From contig DINP01000110.1 in assembly GCA_002426025.1 (NCBI GenBank), positions 1-15,100 of the forward strand: 15,100 nucleotides of DNA. The letters run 5' to 3'. Source of the stretch: Bacteroidales bacterium UBA5537. GTDB taxonomy: Bacteria > Bacteroidota > Bacteroidia > Bacteroidales > Lentimicrobiaceae. Position numbers and translations under genes: made by a program. Shown here piece by piece: positions 1-6,655 of the stretch; the stretch's first letter is position 1; each line of letters begins with the position of its first letter. The notes beneath the pieces are model-generated. The model did not search any database and was not told where the DNA came from. It saw only the letters and a list, made by a program, of their open reading frames with translations.

Positions 1-82
1 ACAATTATACGCCCATCGGGCCCCATATTAGACTTCATCTCAGCAACATCAATTTTCCAATTTCCCCCTCCCCATCTTTTCG

Positions 83-90
83 TACTTTCG
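83..90 (+). promoter_or_regulatory. Possible -7 box upstream of the glycosyltransferase gene
   Basis: TACTTTCG differs at one base from the Bacteroidota -7 consensus TAnnTTTG and lies 19 bases before the ATG at 110. No clear TTG is present at the expected -33 distance; a TTTC at 61-64 with an 18-bp spacer is the nearest. The surrounding 1-109 is C/T-rich on this strand and holds no other recognisable feature. Weak call. Confidence 0.3.
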
Positions 91-109
91 CAATTCTATT
101 CCCCCTACA

Positions 110-1714
110 ATGAACGCTGCACTTTTTCATAAACACCGCCTGGCTTTATTGCTGATTGTTTCAGCCGCTATCCGCCTTTTTCTGGCTGCATTTATTGAAT
201 TGGGCAATGATGAGGTTTATTACATCAACTACGCGCTCTTCCCCGACCTCAGCCATTTTGATCATCCACCCATGGTGGGTTGGTTTATTCAGTTGTTCAG
301 CCTGAACCTGCTTTTTGATTCCGAGGCTTTCATTCGCTTGGGTGCGATAGTAGCTGGCACCCTGAACACCTGGATTATTTACCTGATTGGCAAGCAGTTA
401 AAAGATGAACTCACTGGCTGGTATGCCGCCCTGCTTTGTACTGCCTCCATCTATTGCTTTATTATTGCAGGCACCTTTATGATGCCCGATGCACCGCAAA
501 CGTTTTTCTGGCTGGGCAGCATTTATCTGATGATCAGATTGGTGAAAGCGGGGCCGGACAGCAAAGCAGCCGGAAAATTAATGCTCCTTGCCGGGATAAC
601 TGCAGGCCTGGCACTACTCTCTAAATATACTTCGGTATTTCTGTTTTCTGGCCTTGGGCTTTATTTCCTATTATTCGATCGTAAATGGTTGAAGAAGTGG
701 CAGGTGTATGTTGCTGTCCTCATTGCCGGGGTGCTTTTTCTACCCGTGATCATTTGGAATATCCGCTACGATTTTATCAGCTTTACGTTTCACAGTGAAA
801 GAGTTGAAGTAATACAAACCCTGCTGCGGCCCGACCTTTTTGCCATTGAACTGGGCGGGCAGATTTTTTACAGCAATCCTTTTGTTTTTGTAGTGGTGAT
901 AGCAGGTCTGATAGGTTTCCGAAAAGGCCGTTTTTCAGAAAATAAACCCGAAATAAGGCTACTTCTTACGACCGCTCTTCCTGTTATTGTGCTTTTTCTG
1001 GGATTTTCTCTGTTCCGCCGCACCCTGCCTCATTGGACCGGCCCGGCATACATGACATTAATTCCTCTGGCAGCACTTTATTTGCGTGAATCTACACTTA
1101 AAGGCAGGGAAGGCAGGCTGATTCCACCCATAGTTAAAGGTGCACTTGGATTCTTGATTTTACTTATTATGGTCGCCTTGCTTCAATTCAGTCAGGGCTG
1201 GTTCCTGAACAAGGGCATCAATCCTGAAACCGGCAAACGCCTGGGCATCAAGGACATTACCCTCGACATGTATGGCTGGGAGCAGTTGTACGATGGTTTT
1301 AAGTTAGTTTATGAGCAGGATACTGTCTCTGGTCGTATGGGGAAGGATGCTGTGATTCTTCAGCAGCGCTGGTTCCCGGCTGCCAACCTCGATTATTATG
1401 TGGCCAGGCCATTAGGCATCAAACTATTAACCCTCGCGGACATTGAGCGCACCCATAAATATGCGTGGATTACTCAATACCGTGGCGGCTTCCATTTAGG
1501 AATGGATGCTTATTACTTCTCTTCAAGCTATGATTTCTCAGACCCAAATGGCCTCTACAAAGATTATTTTACAGCAATCGATACACCTGATACCATTCCG
1601 GTTTACCGCAATGGGTTACTGATTGAATATCACTATGTGTGGCGGCTGAAAAGTATGAAGAAAACTGCAGATTTACCTTCGGTGAGCTCCGCTTCGCTCC
1701 GGTTCAGATTTTAG
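110..1714 (+). CDS. GT-C fold glycosyltransferase, ArnT/PMT_2-like, membrane
   Basis: A 534-residue polytopic membrane protein. Family knowledge: such enzymes use polyprenyl-phosphate-linked sugars and act on the periplasmic face of the inner membrane, for example to modify lipid A, glycans or proteins. Seen here: a first hydrophobic helix (about 11-30) followed by an acidic loop motif GNDEVYY (D34, E35), where GT-C enzymes carry the catalytic acid, then DHPPM (51-55) and MMPDAP (124-129, D127), all typical of the PMT_2/GT39-GT83 group. Many further hydrophobic segments run to about residue 360, then a soluble C-terminal domain of about 170 residues. The ATG at 110 is the only sensible start. 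It stands alone and converges on fumC. The last dozen residues are Ser/Arg-rich and look like translated intergenic sequence. Substrate cannot be told from sequence. Confidence 0.85.
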   Translation: MNAALFHKHRLALLLIVSAAIRLFLAAFIELGNDEVYYINYALFPDLSHFDHPPMVGWFIQLFSLNLLFDSEAFIRLGAIVAGTLNTWIIYLIGKQLKDELTGWYAALLCTASIYCFIIAGTFMMPDAPQTFFWLGSIYLMIRLVKAGPDSKAAGKLMLLAGITAGLALLSKYTSVFLFSGLGLYFLLFDRKWLKKWQVYVAVLIAGVLFLPVIIWNIRYDFISFTFHSERVEVIQTLLRPDLFAIELGGQIFYSNPFVFVVVIAGLIGFRKGRFSENKPEIRLLLTTALPVIVLFLGFSLFRRTLPHWTGPAYMTLIPLAALYLRESTLKGREGRLIPPIVKGALGFLILLIMVALLQFSQGWFLNKGINPETGKRLGIKDITLDMYGWEQLYDGFKLVYEQDTVSGRMGKDAVILQQRWFPAANLDYYVARPLGIKLLTLADIERTHKYAWITQYRGGFHLGMDAYYFSSSYDFSDPNGLYKDYFTAIDTPDTIPVYRNGLLIEYHYVWRLKSMKKTADLPSVSSASLRFRF

Positions 1715-1918
1715 ATTGCGGATTGAAAATAATGAATTTCCAATTAACATTCATTACTTAATTTGCCTTAAAATCGCCAAGTTCTTCCTTATCAGTGCTT
1801 TAGTATTTTGTTATTAGACATTAGAATTTCTTTTTGCCAGTCACCAAGTCTCCCAGTCCCCTTGTCTCCATATCCCCTCGTATCTTGTCCGCCTAAACCT
1901 TTCAACCATCTTAACCCT
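1715..1918. other. Intergenic gap between convergent genes
   Basis: This 204-base gap separates the glycosyltransferase and fumC 3' ends and has no credible gene. It holds an AT-rich inverted repeat, TAATGAAT (1730-1737) and ATTCATTA (1749-1756) with an 11-base loop. That could be a weak terminator for either strand, but it has only two G-C pairs and no good U-tract. It also holds the octamer-periodic array at 1839-1893, listed separately. No strong intrinsic terminator is visible for either gene. Confidence 0.5.
1839..1893. repeat. Degenerate 8-bp-period tandem array, consensus aGTCnCCn
   Basis: Seven consecutive imperfect units begin at 1839, 1847, 1855, 1863, 1871, 1879 and 1886, one base having been lost before the last. 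Units such as AGTCACCA, AGTCTCCC and TGTCTCCA keep TC, and mostly GTC, in phase while other positions drift. On the minus strand, the one downstream of the fumC stop, it reads as a G/A-rich run with GGAGACnn-like units. It does not encode anything convincing and is not a CRISPR (units far too short, no spacers). It resembles low-complexity filler that I recall between genes in Bacteroidota genomes; its function is unknown. Confidence 0.55.
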
Positions 1919-3301
1919 TTAAATCATCTTCGAGGGATCCACCCATTCATCAAACTGCTTGCTGGTTAGTAAATTCAGTGATATGGCAGCCTCACGCAAA
2001 GTAGAGCCTTCGGCATGTGCTTTTTTGGCAATTTTGGCAGCATTTTCATAGCCAATGTGCGTATTGAGTGCAGTAACCAGCATCAGCGAATTTTCGAGGT
2101 TTCGCTTGATAAACGGTTCGTTGGCTTCAATTCCGATGGCACAATTGTCGTTGAAGGAAACACAGGCATCACCCAGCAAACGGGAAGCAATCAACAGGTT
2201 ATAAATAATCACCGGCTTGAACACGTTTAACTGGAAATGTCCTTGCATGGCTCCAGTGGTAATGGCCGCATCGCAACCGATTACCTGGGCACAGACCATG
2301 GTCAAGGCTTCATTTTGTGTGGGATTTACCTTACCAGGCATTATAGATGAACCGGGTTCGTTGGCCGGTAGGATAATTTCGCCAATACCACAACGGGGCC
2401 CGGAAGCTAAAAGTCGTGTATCGTTGCCAATCTTCATCAGGCTTACTGCCAGTGTTTTGAGCGCACCTGATGTTTCAACCATCGCATCGTGGGCAGCCAG
2501 TGATTCAAATTTATTAGGAGCCGTTACAAACGGGAATCCCGATAATTCAGCAATCTTAGCCGCTACTTTTTCTGAATAACCTTTGGGTGTATTGATACCG
2601 GTACCAACAGCCGTGCCTCCTAATGCCAGTTCGGCAAGGTGTGGAAGCGTATTTTTCAAGGCTTTGATTCCATGATCAAGCTGGGACACATATCCCGAAA
2701 ATTCCTGCCCCAATGTGAGAGGGGTGGCGTCCATCAGGTGGGTGCGGCCAATTTTCACGATATTTTTAAAAGCTTCTGCCTTGGCGTAAAGCGTGTCGCG
2801 CAGTTTCTGTACACCGGGTATGGTAACTTCTACCACCATTTTATAGGCTGCGATGCTCATTGCTGTGGGGAAAGTATCGTTGGACGACTGCGACTTGTTC
2901 ACATCGTCGTTGGGATGCACCGGGCTTTTACCTTCGCCCAGTGCGCCTCCTGCCAAAACATGGGCGCGGTTTGAAACCACCTCGTTCACATTCATGTTCG
3001 ACTGGGTGCCCGAACCGGTTTGCCACACCACCAAGGGAAATTGATCGTCTAATTTCCCTTCCAGGATTTCATCGCAAACTTTGCCAATTAGTTCAGCTTT
3101 TTCGGCAGAAAGCACACCCAAATCACGGTTGGTAAAGGCAGCGGCTTTTTTCAAAATGGCAAATGCCCTGATAATTTCGATGGGCATAGTGCCATCGCCA
3201 ATTTTAAAATTCTGCAGCGATCGTTGTGTTTGTGCTCCCCAGTATTTGTCGGCAGGAACTTCAACGTTCCCCATAGTGTCGTGTTCTGTTCTGGTTTTCA
3301 T
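1919..3301 (-). CDS. fumC: Fumarate hydratase, class II
   Basis: Catalyses reversible hydration of fumarate to L-malate in the TCA cycle, or the reverse in the reductive branch during fermentation; soluble cytoplasmic homotetramer that needs no iron-sulfur cluster. The 460-residue length is that of FumC. Seen here: SGTQSNMN (97-104), HPNDDVNKSQSSNDT (129-143), the catalytic-loop histidine in GRTH at H188, and the fumarase/aspartase signature GSSIMPGKVNP (317-327) containing S318. These numbers coincide with those of E. coli FumC, which supports the ATG at 3301. The HPNDDVN and TAVGTG context separates it from aspartase and argininosuccinate lyase. It starts 32 bases after the stop of the ArsC-family gene, with no TAnnTTTG box in the gap, so the two are probably cotranscribed. 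Confidence 0.96.
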   Translation of the reverse strand: MKTRTEHDTMGNVEVPADKYWGAQTQRSLQNFKIGDGTMPIEIIRAFAILKKAAAFTNRDLGVLSAEKAELIGKVCDEILEGKLDDQFPLVVWQTGSGTQSNMNVNEVVSNRAHVLAGGALGEGKSPVHPNDDVNKSQSSNDTFPTAMSIAAYKMVVEVTIPGVQKLRDTLYAKAEAFKNIVKIGRTHLMDATPLTLGQEFSGYVSQLDHGIKALKNTLPHLAELALGGTAVGTGINTPKGYSEKVAAKIAELSGFPFVTAPNKFESLAAHDAMVETSGALKTLAVSLMKIGNDTRLLASGPRCGIGEIILPANEPGSSIMPGKVNPTQNEALTMVCAQVIGCDAAITTGAMQGHFQLNVFKPVIIYNLLIASRLLGDACVSFNDNCAIGIEANEPFIKRNLENSLMLVTALNTHIGYENAAKIAKKAHAEGSTLREAAISLNLLTSKQFDEWVDPSKMI

Positions 3302-3333
3302 TGTTTTATAGTGTTTTTGATGAATCTATTTTG

Positions 3334-3678
3334 CTATTTGATAACTGCGTCGGCCTTTTCGGGAGGATCAGCATGAACGGCTCTGCCATTGCTTACTACA
3401 ATCGGGCGGCGGATCAGCTGGGGATTCTCCGAAAGGATGCCAAACCACTGCTCATCCGTGAAATCTTTCCCTTTCAGGTTTTCCTTATAGTATTCTTCCT
3501 GTGTTCTCACCAACTCTATCGGTGAAATACCCAGCATCTGAACCAGTTTCTGTATTTCATCGGGTGAAATTCCTTCGCGGATATATTCCCTGACATCAAC
3601 AGCAGGATACCGGGTTTTCACATATTCGAGACCTGCCCGTGATTTGCGGCATTTGGGATTGTGATAAATACTAATCAT
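3334..3678 (-). CDS. ArsC/Spx-family thioredoxin-fold protein (arsenate reductase-like)
   Basis: A 114-residue cytoplasmic protein of the ArsC/YffB/Spx family. Glutaredoxin-coupled arsenate reductases of this family reduce arsenate through one N-terminal cysteine. Seen here: YHNPKCRKSR with C10 at the active-site position, LVRTQE with R58 (matching ArsC R60), and LIRRPIVV with R91 (matching R94). The third arsenate-contacting arginine of E. coli ArsC, in its RLCRP segment, is not conserved: the equivalent stretch reads GRAVHADPPE. Arsenate reduction is therefore doubtful, and no ars genes are nearby. I chose the ATG at 3678. A longer frame opening at 3759 would begin inside the prfB terminator and adds 27 residues absent from the family. 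The likely partner is fumC, 32 bases downstream. Confidence 0.82.
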   Translation of the reverse strand: MISIYHNPKCRKSRAGLEYVKTRYPAVDVREYIREGISPDEIQKLVQMLGISPIELVRTQEEYYKENLKGKDFTDEQWFGILSENPQLIRRPIVVSNGRAVHADPPEKADAVIK

Positions 3679-3707
3679 GCGCTGATTTTGGCTTAAATTG
3701 TTTAACA

Positions 3708-3740
3708 GAAATGTAAAAGTATAAAAAATGGCCGGACAAA
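3708..3740 (-). promoter_or_regulatory. Possible promoter for the ArsC-like gene and fumC
   Basis: Read on the minus strand, TTTG (3740-3737) is followed after 21 bases by TACATTTC (3715-3708), one mismatch from TAnnTTTG. The predicted start would be near 3702, about 25 bases before the ATG at 3678. The -33 part lies in the loop of the upstream terminator, so the two signals overlap. Weak to moderate. Confidence 0.3.
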
Positions 3741-3756
3741 TCACTGCCCGGCCATT
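3723..3756 (-). terminator. Intrinsic terminator of recX-prfB
   Basis: A perfect 9-bp inverted repeat, AATGGCCGG (3727-3735) and CCGGCCATT (3748-3756), with a 12-base loop. It is followed on the minus strand by a run of T (A3728 down to A3723 on the plus strand, shared with the stem base). It lies 22 bases after the prfB stop and is the clearest terminator in the window. It separates the recX-prfB unit from the ArsC-like gene. Confidence 0.85.
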
Positions 3757-3777
3757 CAAAAATAAGTAGTTCAGAGG

Positions 3778-4873
3778 TTATAAAGCGTCTCTGCCGAATT
3801 CCATCAGGTAAGCCTTGATAAAATCGTTGAGGTCACCATCCAGAACACCTGCCGTGTCGCTGGTTTCAAAGTCGGTGCGAACATCTTTAACTAGTTTATA
3901 GGGATGTAAGGTATAACTCCTGATTTGCGAACCCCACTCAATCTTTTTCTTTTTACCTTCGATCACTGCTATAGCCTCTTTTTGTTTGCGCAGCTCAATT
4001 TCATACAACTGCGATTTAAGCATCTGTATGGCTTTTTCCCGGTTTTGGCCCTGTGAGCGTGTTTCCTGGCATTCAACAATAATACCCGATGGCTCATGCT
4101 TCAGCCTGACTGCTGTTTCGACCTTATTTACGTTTTGCCCTCCCGGACCACTCGAACGGAAGGTATCCCAGGTAATTTCCGATGGATTGATCTGAATATC
4201 AATATTATCGTCAACAACAGGATAAACGTAAACAGAAGCAAAGGAAGTATGCCTCTTATTGGCTGAATCGAAGGGCGAAAGCCTTACCAGGCGATGTACG
4301 CCATTTTCACTTTTCAGGTAACCAAATGCGTTGTCACCTTCAAATTCGAGTACAACCGATTTGATGCCGGCAACATCTCCCTCATGCATATCGAGTTCTT
4401 TAACCTTATAGTTGTTGCGCTCGCCGTAACGCACATACATGCGCATAAGCATTTCGGCCCAATCGTTGCTTTCGGTACCACCTGCTCCGGCATTAATCTG
4501 CAAGATAGCATTCAGGCGGTCTTCCTCGTTGCTGAGCATATTGCGCAATTCAAGCTTTTCGACCTTTGAAAGTGCTGATGCATACTGATTATCAAGTTCC
4601 TCCTCAGAGGCCTCGTCGTTATTGTAAAACTCATAAATCACAAGCAGATCTTCAATAGCAACAGTGGCTGATTCGTAGTCAACGGTCCAGCGTTTTTTCT
4701 CCTGAATGGTTTTGAGCAACAATTCGGCCTTTTTGGGTTCGTCCCAAAATCCGGGCTGATGGCTTAATGCCTCCTCTTCCTTTATCTGTTCAATTTTGGC
4801 ATCAATGTCAAAGGAACCTCCTTAAAGCATCAAGCCTTTTCTGGAGGTCATTCAATTGCTCTTTCTGCACCAT
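3778..4873 (-). CDS. prfB: Peptide chain release factor 2, with programmed +1 frameshift
   Basis: RF2 recognises UAA and UGA in the ribosomal A site and triggers peptide release. It is encoded in two frames. The first has 21 codons, from the ATG at 4873 to CTT at 4813-4811, and stops at TGA (4810-4808). The second resumes at GAC (4809-4807) and runs 343 codons to the stop at 3778, for 364 residues in all. Seen in full-length numbering: the stop-codon recognition tripeptide SPF at 199-201 and the peptidyl-transferase motif GGQ at 244-246, inside SSGPGGQNVNK. E. coli RF2 has SPF 205-207 and GGQ 250-252. An apparent TTG start at 4722 is an artefact that would lose the N-terminal 50 residues, including the family-typical PGFWDEP segment. 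The start codon overlaps the recX stop, and a strong terminator follows. Confidence 0.96.
4807..4822 (-). other. prfB: RF2 autoregulatory +1 frameshift site
   Basis: Read 5' to 3' on the minus strand: AGGAGG (4822-4817), TTC, then the slippery CTT-TGA-C (4813-4807). This matches the E. coli prfB element in all parts: an internal Shine-Dalgarno-like hexamer, a 3-base spacer before CTT, in-frame UGA, then C. When RF2 is scarce the ribosome pauses at UGA and slips forward one base, making full-length RF2. When RF2 is plentiful it terminates at codon 22. The open second frame reads directly into conserved RF2 sequence from GAC onward, so this is not a sequencing error. Confidence 0.95.
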
Positions 4874-5346
4874 TATTTGATGCCTTTCTTTTTCATGAGC
4901 TCGTCAATAATTTCATTCACCAGCTCAGGTTCAAAACCTTTTGTGATTGCAGGTTTGGCCAGACGATGTTTAAACAGCAACATATTTGTATTGTCAGTGA
5001 TTGAAATTTTGTGTTCCAACATACTAACAATCAATTTGCGGTATTCCTCCTCATCAATTTCACCAAGGCCGGTCCTGATGTTTTCATCAGAAATCTGACG
5101 GGCACCGAGTTCACCGATAATACGATCGCGGCCCCATTTTTTGTTGCGGAATTTTCCGCCGGCATAAAGCTTCGCGAAACGCTCTTCATCAATAAAACCC
5201 TCTTCCTGCAGATGGCTGATAATCTTGTCGGCATCTTTATCTGCTATACCAAGTGCGCGGCAATGAATTTTAACTTCAACTATACAACGTTCCTGCATAG
5301 CGGTCCAACGGCGGATTTTTGCCAAATGTTTTCCAAATTCACTCAT
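4873..5346 (-). CDS. recX: RecX family regulatory protein
   Basis: A 157-residue protein. RecX binds RecA filaments and modulates RecA recombinase and coprotease activity. Seen here: a basic, mostly alpha-helical sequence with the RecX three-helix repeats, recognisable in LQEEGFIDEERFAKLYAGG (about 47-65), FRNKKWGRDRIIGELGARQI (about 67-86) and a last repeat ending in MKKKGIK. The opening MSEFGKHLAKIRRWTAMQERC fits the family and supports the ATG at 5346. recA is not in the window. The stop overlaps the prfB start by one base (TAATG), and a good phylum-type promoter lies 32 bases upstream, so recX and prfB form one transcription unit ended by the terminator at 3723-3756. Confidence 0.9.
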   Translation of the reverse strand: MSEFGKHLAKIRRWTAMQERCIVEVKIHCRALGIADKDADKIISHLQEEGFIDEERFAKLYAGGKFRNKKWGRDRIIGELGARQISDENIRTGLGEIDEEEYRKLIVSMLEHKISITDNTNMLLFKHRLAKPAITKGFEPELVNEIIDELMKKKGIK

Positions 5347-5377
5347 ATCTATATTGTTTAAACATTTATTTTGGATG

Positions 5378-5408
5378 CAAATATACTATTCCAAACGAAA
5401 AAATCAAA
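5378..5408 (-). promoter_or_regulatory. Bacteroidota sigma-A type promoter for recX-prfB
   Basis: On the minus strand TTTG (5408-5405) is separated by exactly 19 bases from TATATTTG (5385-5378), an exact match to the Bacteroidota pattern TTTG-N19/20-TAnnTTTG. The predicted transcription start near 5371 gives a leader of about 25 bases before the recX ATG. This is the best promoter in the window. The -33 box sits at one end of an A/T tract downstream of the FKBP gene. Confidence 0.65.
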
Positions 5409-5454
5409 AAAAAAGTCCGGAAAGTACTGCAAAAAGGGAAAGTTCAGAAAATTT

Positions 5455-5925
5455 CTATTCTATATTAATCAGATGAATATCGAATATGAGTACAGAGTTT
5501 GCCGGAATACCTGTTCTTTGAGTATTTCCGTATGCCAAATGTGAGGGAATGAGCAATGTACCTTCGCCTCCTTCACCATACAACTGCAATCCTTCCTGCC
5601 AGCCTGTAATAACGTCTCTTAGAAAAAAGGTCAGCGGGCTTGACGCATAGGAGCATTCAAATTCGGATCCGTCGAGCAGATAACCTTTGTAATGAACTGT
5701 TACTCTTGATGCAACATTTGGTTTCTGGCTGCTGCCTGGCTCTTTAACAATATAATAAAGGCCTGACCCTGTTTTTTGGGCTGAAAGATCATTTTTCTGA
5801 AGGTACTCCCTGATACTGTTATCATCCTTTTCGGTGAAATCATTATCCTTGGTACAAGAGTTTATCAGTACAAATAATAAGGAAATTGCTATAATACTGA
5901 ATGTGCGAGTGTGTGTAATTTTCAT
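5455..5925 (-). CDS. FKBP-type peptidyl-prolyl isomerase, lipoprotein
   Basis: Catalyses cis-trans isomerisation of X-Pro bonds, probably as a folding helper in the envelope. Seen from the ATG at 5925 (156 residues): a lipoprotein signal peptide with lipobox LINSC (lipidated C24), a polar linker, then one FKBP domain from about residue 70 to the end. Active-site residues matching FKBP12 are visible: Y in HYKG, F in GSEF, V-I and W in DVITGW, Y in HLAYG and F in LIFDI. The usual FD pair reads FE here, a conservative change. The residues after the cysteine (TKDND) are acidic, as in Bacteroidota lipoprotein export signals. A start at 5946 would overlap the sirtuin gene by 8 bases and add MNKLNLI before the signal; I prefer 5925. 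It is probably cotranscribed with the sirtuin gene. Confidence 0.9.
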   Translation of the reverse strand: MKITHTRTFSIIAISLLFVLINSCTKDNDFTEKDDNSIREYLQKNDLSAQKTGSGLYYIVKEPGSSQKPNVASRVTVHYKGYLLDGSEFECSYASSPLTFFLRDVITGWQEGLQLYGEGGEGTLLIPSHLAYGNTQRTGIPANSVLIFDIHLINIE

Positions 5926-5938
5926 TATTAAGTTTAAT

Positions 5939-6640
5939 TTATTCATTTTCAGTTTCAGCTAAAAGCTGTTCAACAAGTACCGGTACACCAATGCCGGCTT
6001 TTTCGCGGATAAATTTCAGATTCTTTATACCCTGCACCTGAATATCGCCCGGATCAACCAAAAAAATTCTACAATGCGAGGGTACGTAATTTACAAGCCC
6101 GGCAGCTGGATATACAGCCATTGACGTGCCAATAACCAGCAGGATTTCAGCCTGCATGGCAAGCCTGGCAGCCTCTCCTATAAGGGGAACCGGCTCACCA
6201 AACCAAACGATATGTGGCCTGAGTTGCGCACCTTTTTCACACATATCGCCGGGGTGAATTTCGCTGTAACCAATATCTTTGATTAATCCGGGATATTTGG
6301 AACTTCGAACTTTTGTAAGTTCACCATGAAGATGTAAAATATCTGAAGAACCAGCCCTTTCATGCAAATCATCTACATTCTGCGTTACGATGGTAACATT
6401 GTATTTTTGCTCCAGCTTAACAAGCGCATAATGCGCCGGATTCGGAACTACTGTTGCCAATTGCATCCGGCGTTTGTTGTAAAACTCTATGACAAGTTCC
6501 TGATTGCGAAACCATGCTTCGTAAGTGGCCACATCCTCAATGTGATACTCTTCCCAAAGCCCATCAGTATCGCGGAAAGTTTTGAGTCCGCTTTCAGCAC
6601 TAATTCCTGCTCCGGTCAGAACAACTATTTTCTTTTTCAT
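5939..6640 (-). CDS. Sirtuin (SIR2 family NAD-dependent deacylase, CobB-like)
   Basis: Uses NAD to remove acyl groups from protein lysines in the cytoplasm. Length 233 residues. Seen here: NAD-binding GAGISAESGLKTFRD (10-24), TQNVDDLH (86-93), catalytic H105 in LHGEL, and LRPHIVWFGE (140-149). Y54 and R57 in YNKR form the Y-x-x-R pair that class III sirtuins (SIRT5, CobB) use to bind succinyl or malonyl groups, so acidic deacylation is likely. The four zinc cysteines of typical sirtuins are largely lost: the first CxxC pair reads RSSKY and the second keeps only C134. I chose the ATG at 6640; an extension to 6724 would start inside the mdh terminator and precedes the conserved N-terminal strand. 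FKBP follows by 13 bases. Confidence 0.92.
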   Translation of the reverse strand: MKKKIVVLTGAGISAESGLKTFRDTDGLWEEYHIEDVATYEAWFRNQELVIEFYNKRRMQLATVVPNPAHYALVKLEQKYNVTIVTQNVDDLHERAGSSDILHLHGELTKVRSSKYPGLIKDIGYSEIHPGDMCEKGAQLRPHIVWFGEPVPLIGEAARLAMQAEILLVIGTSMAVYPAAGLVNYVPSHCRIFLVDPGDIQVQGIKNLKFIREKAGIGVPVLVEQLLAETENE

Positions 6641-6655
6641 AAGAGTGGTTTGGAG

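Noticed and set aside
1..38. Open minus-strand frame from an ATG at 36-38 to the left edge, possibly the start of a divergent gene
   Set aside because: Only 12 codons are visible and no recognisable motif or promoter supports it, so it cannot be told from chance.
1730..1756. TAATGAAT/ATTCATTA inverted repeat as a bidirectional terminator
   Set aside because: Eight pairs but only two G-C and no adequate U-tract on either strand; mentioned only within the intergenic entry.
2217..3311. Several plus-strand frames of 60-120 codons opposite fumC
   Set aside because: All lie antisense to conserved fumC codons and show no independent features.
3679..3759. N-terminal extension of the ArsC-like frame to 3759
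   Set aside because: It begins inside the perfect hairpin terminator of prfB, and the added residues do not belong to the family.
3778..4722. prfB read as a 314-residue frame starting at TTG 4722
   Set aside because: The RF2 family sequence continues upstream in the same frame to GAC at 4809 and through the frameshift to ATG 4873.
5402..5428. Possible terminator after the FKBP gene: weak hairpin around AGTCCGGAAAGTACT with nine T on the minus strand
   Set aside because: The stem is three base pairs plus one after a mismatch, too weak to call; the T-run also overlaps the recX -33 box.
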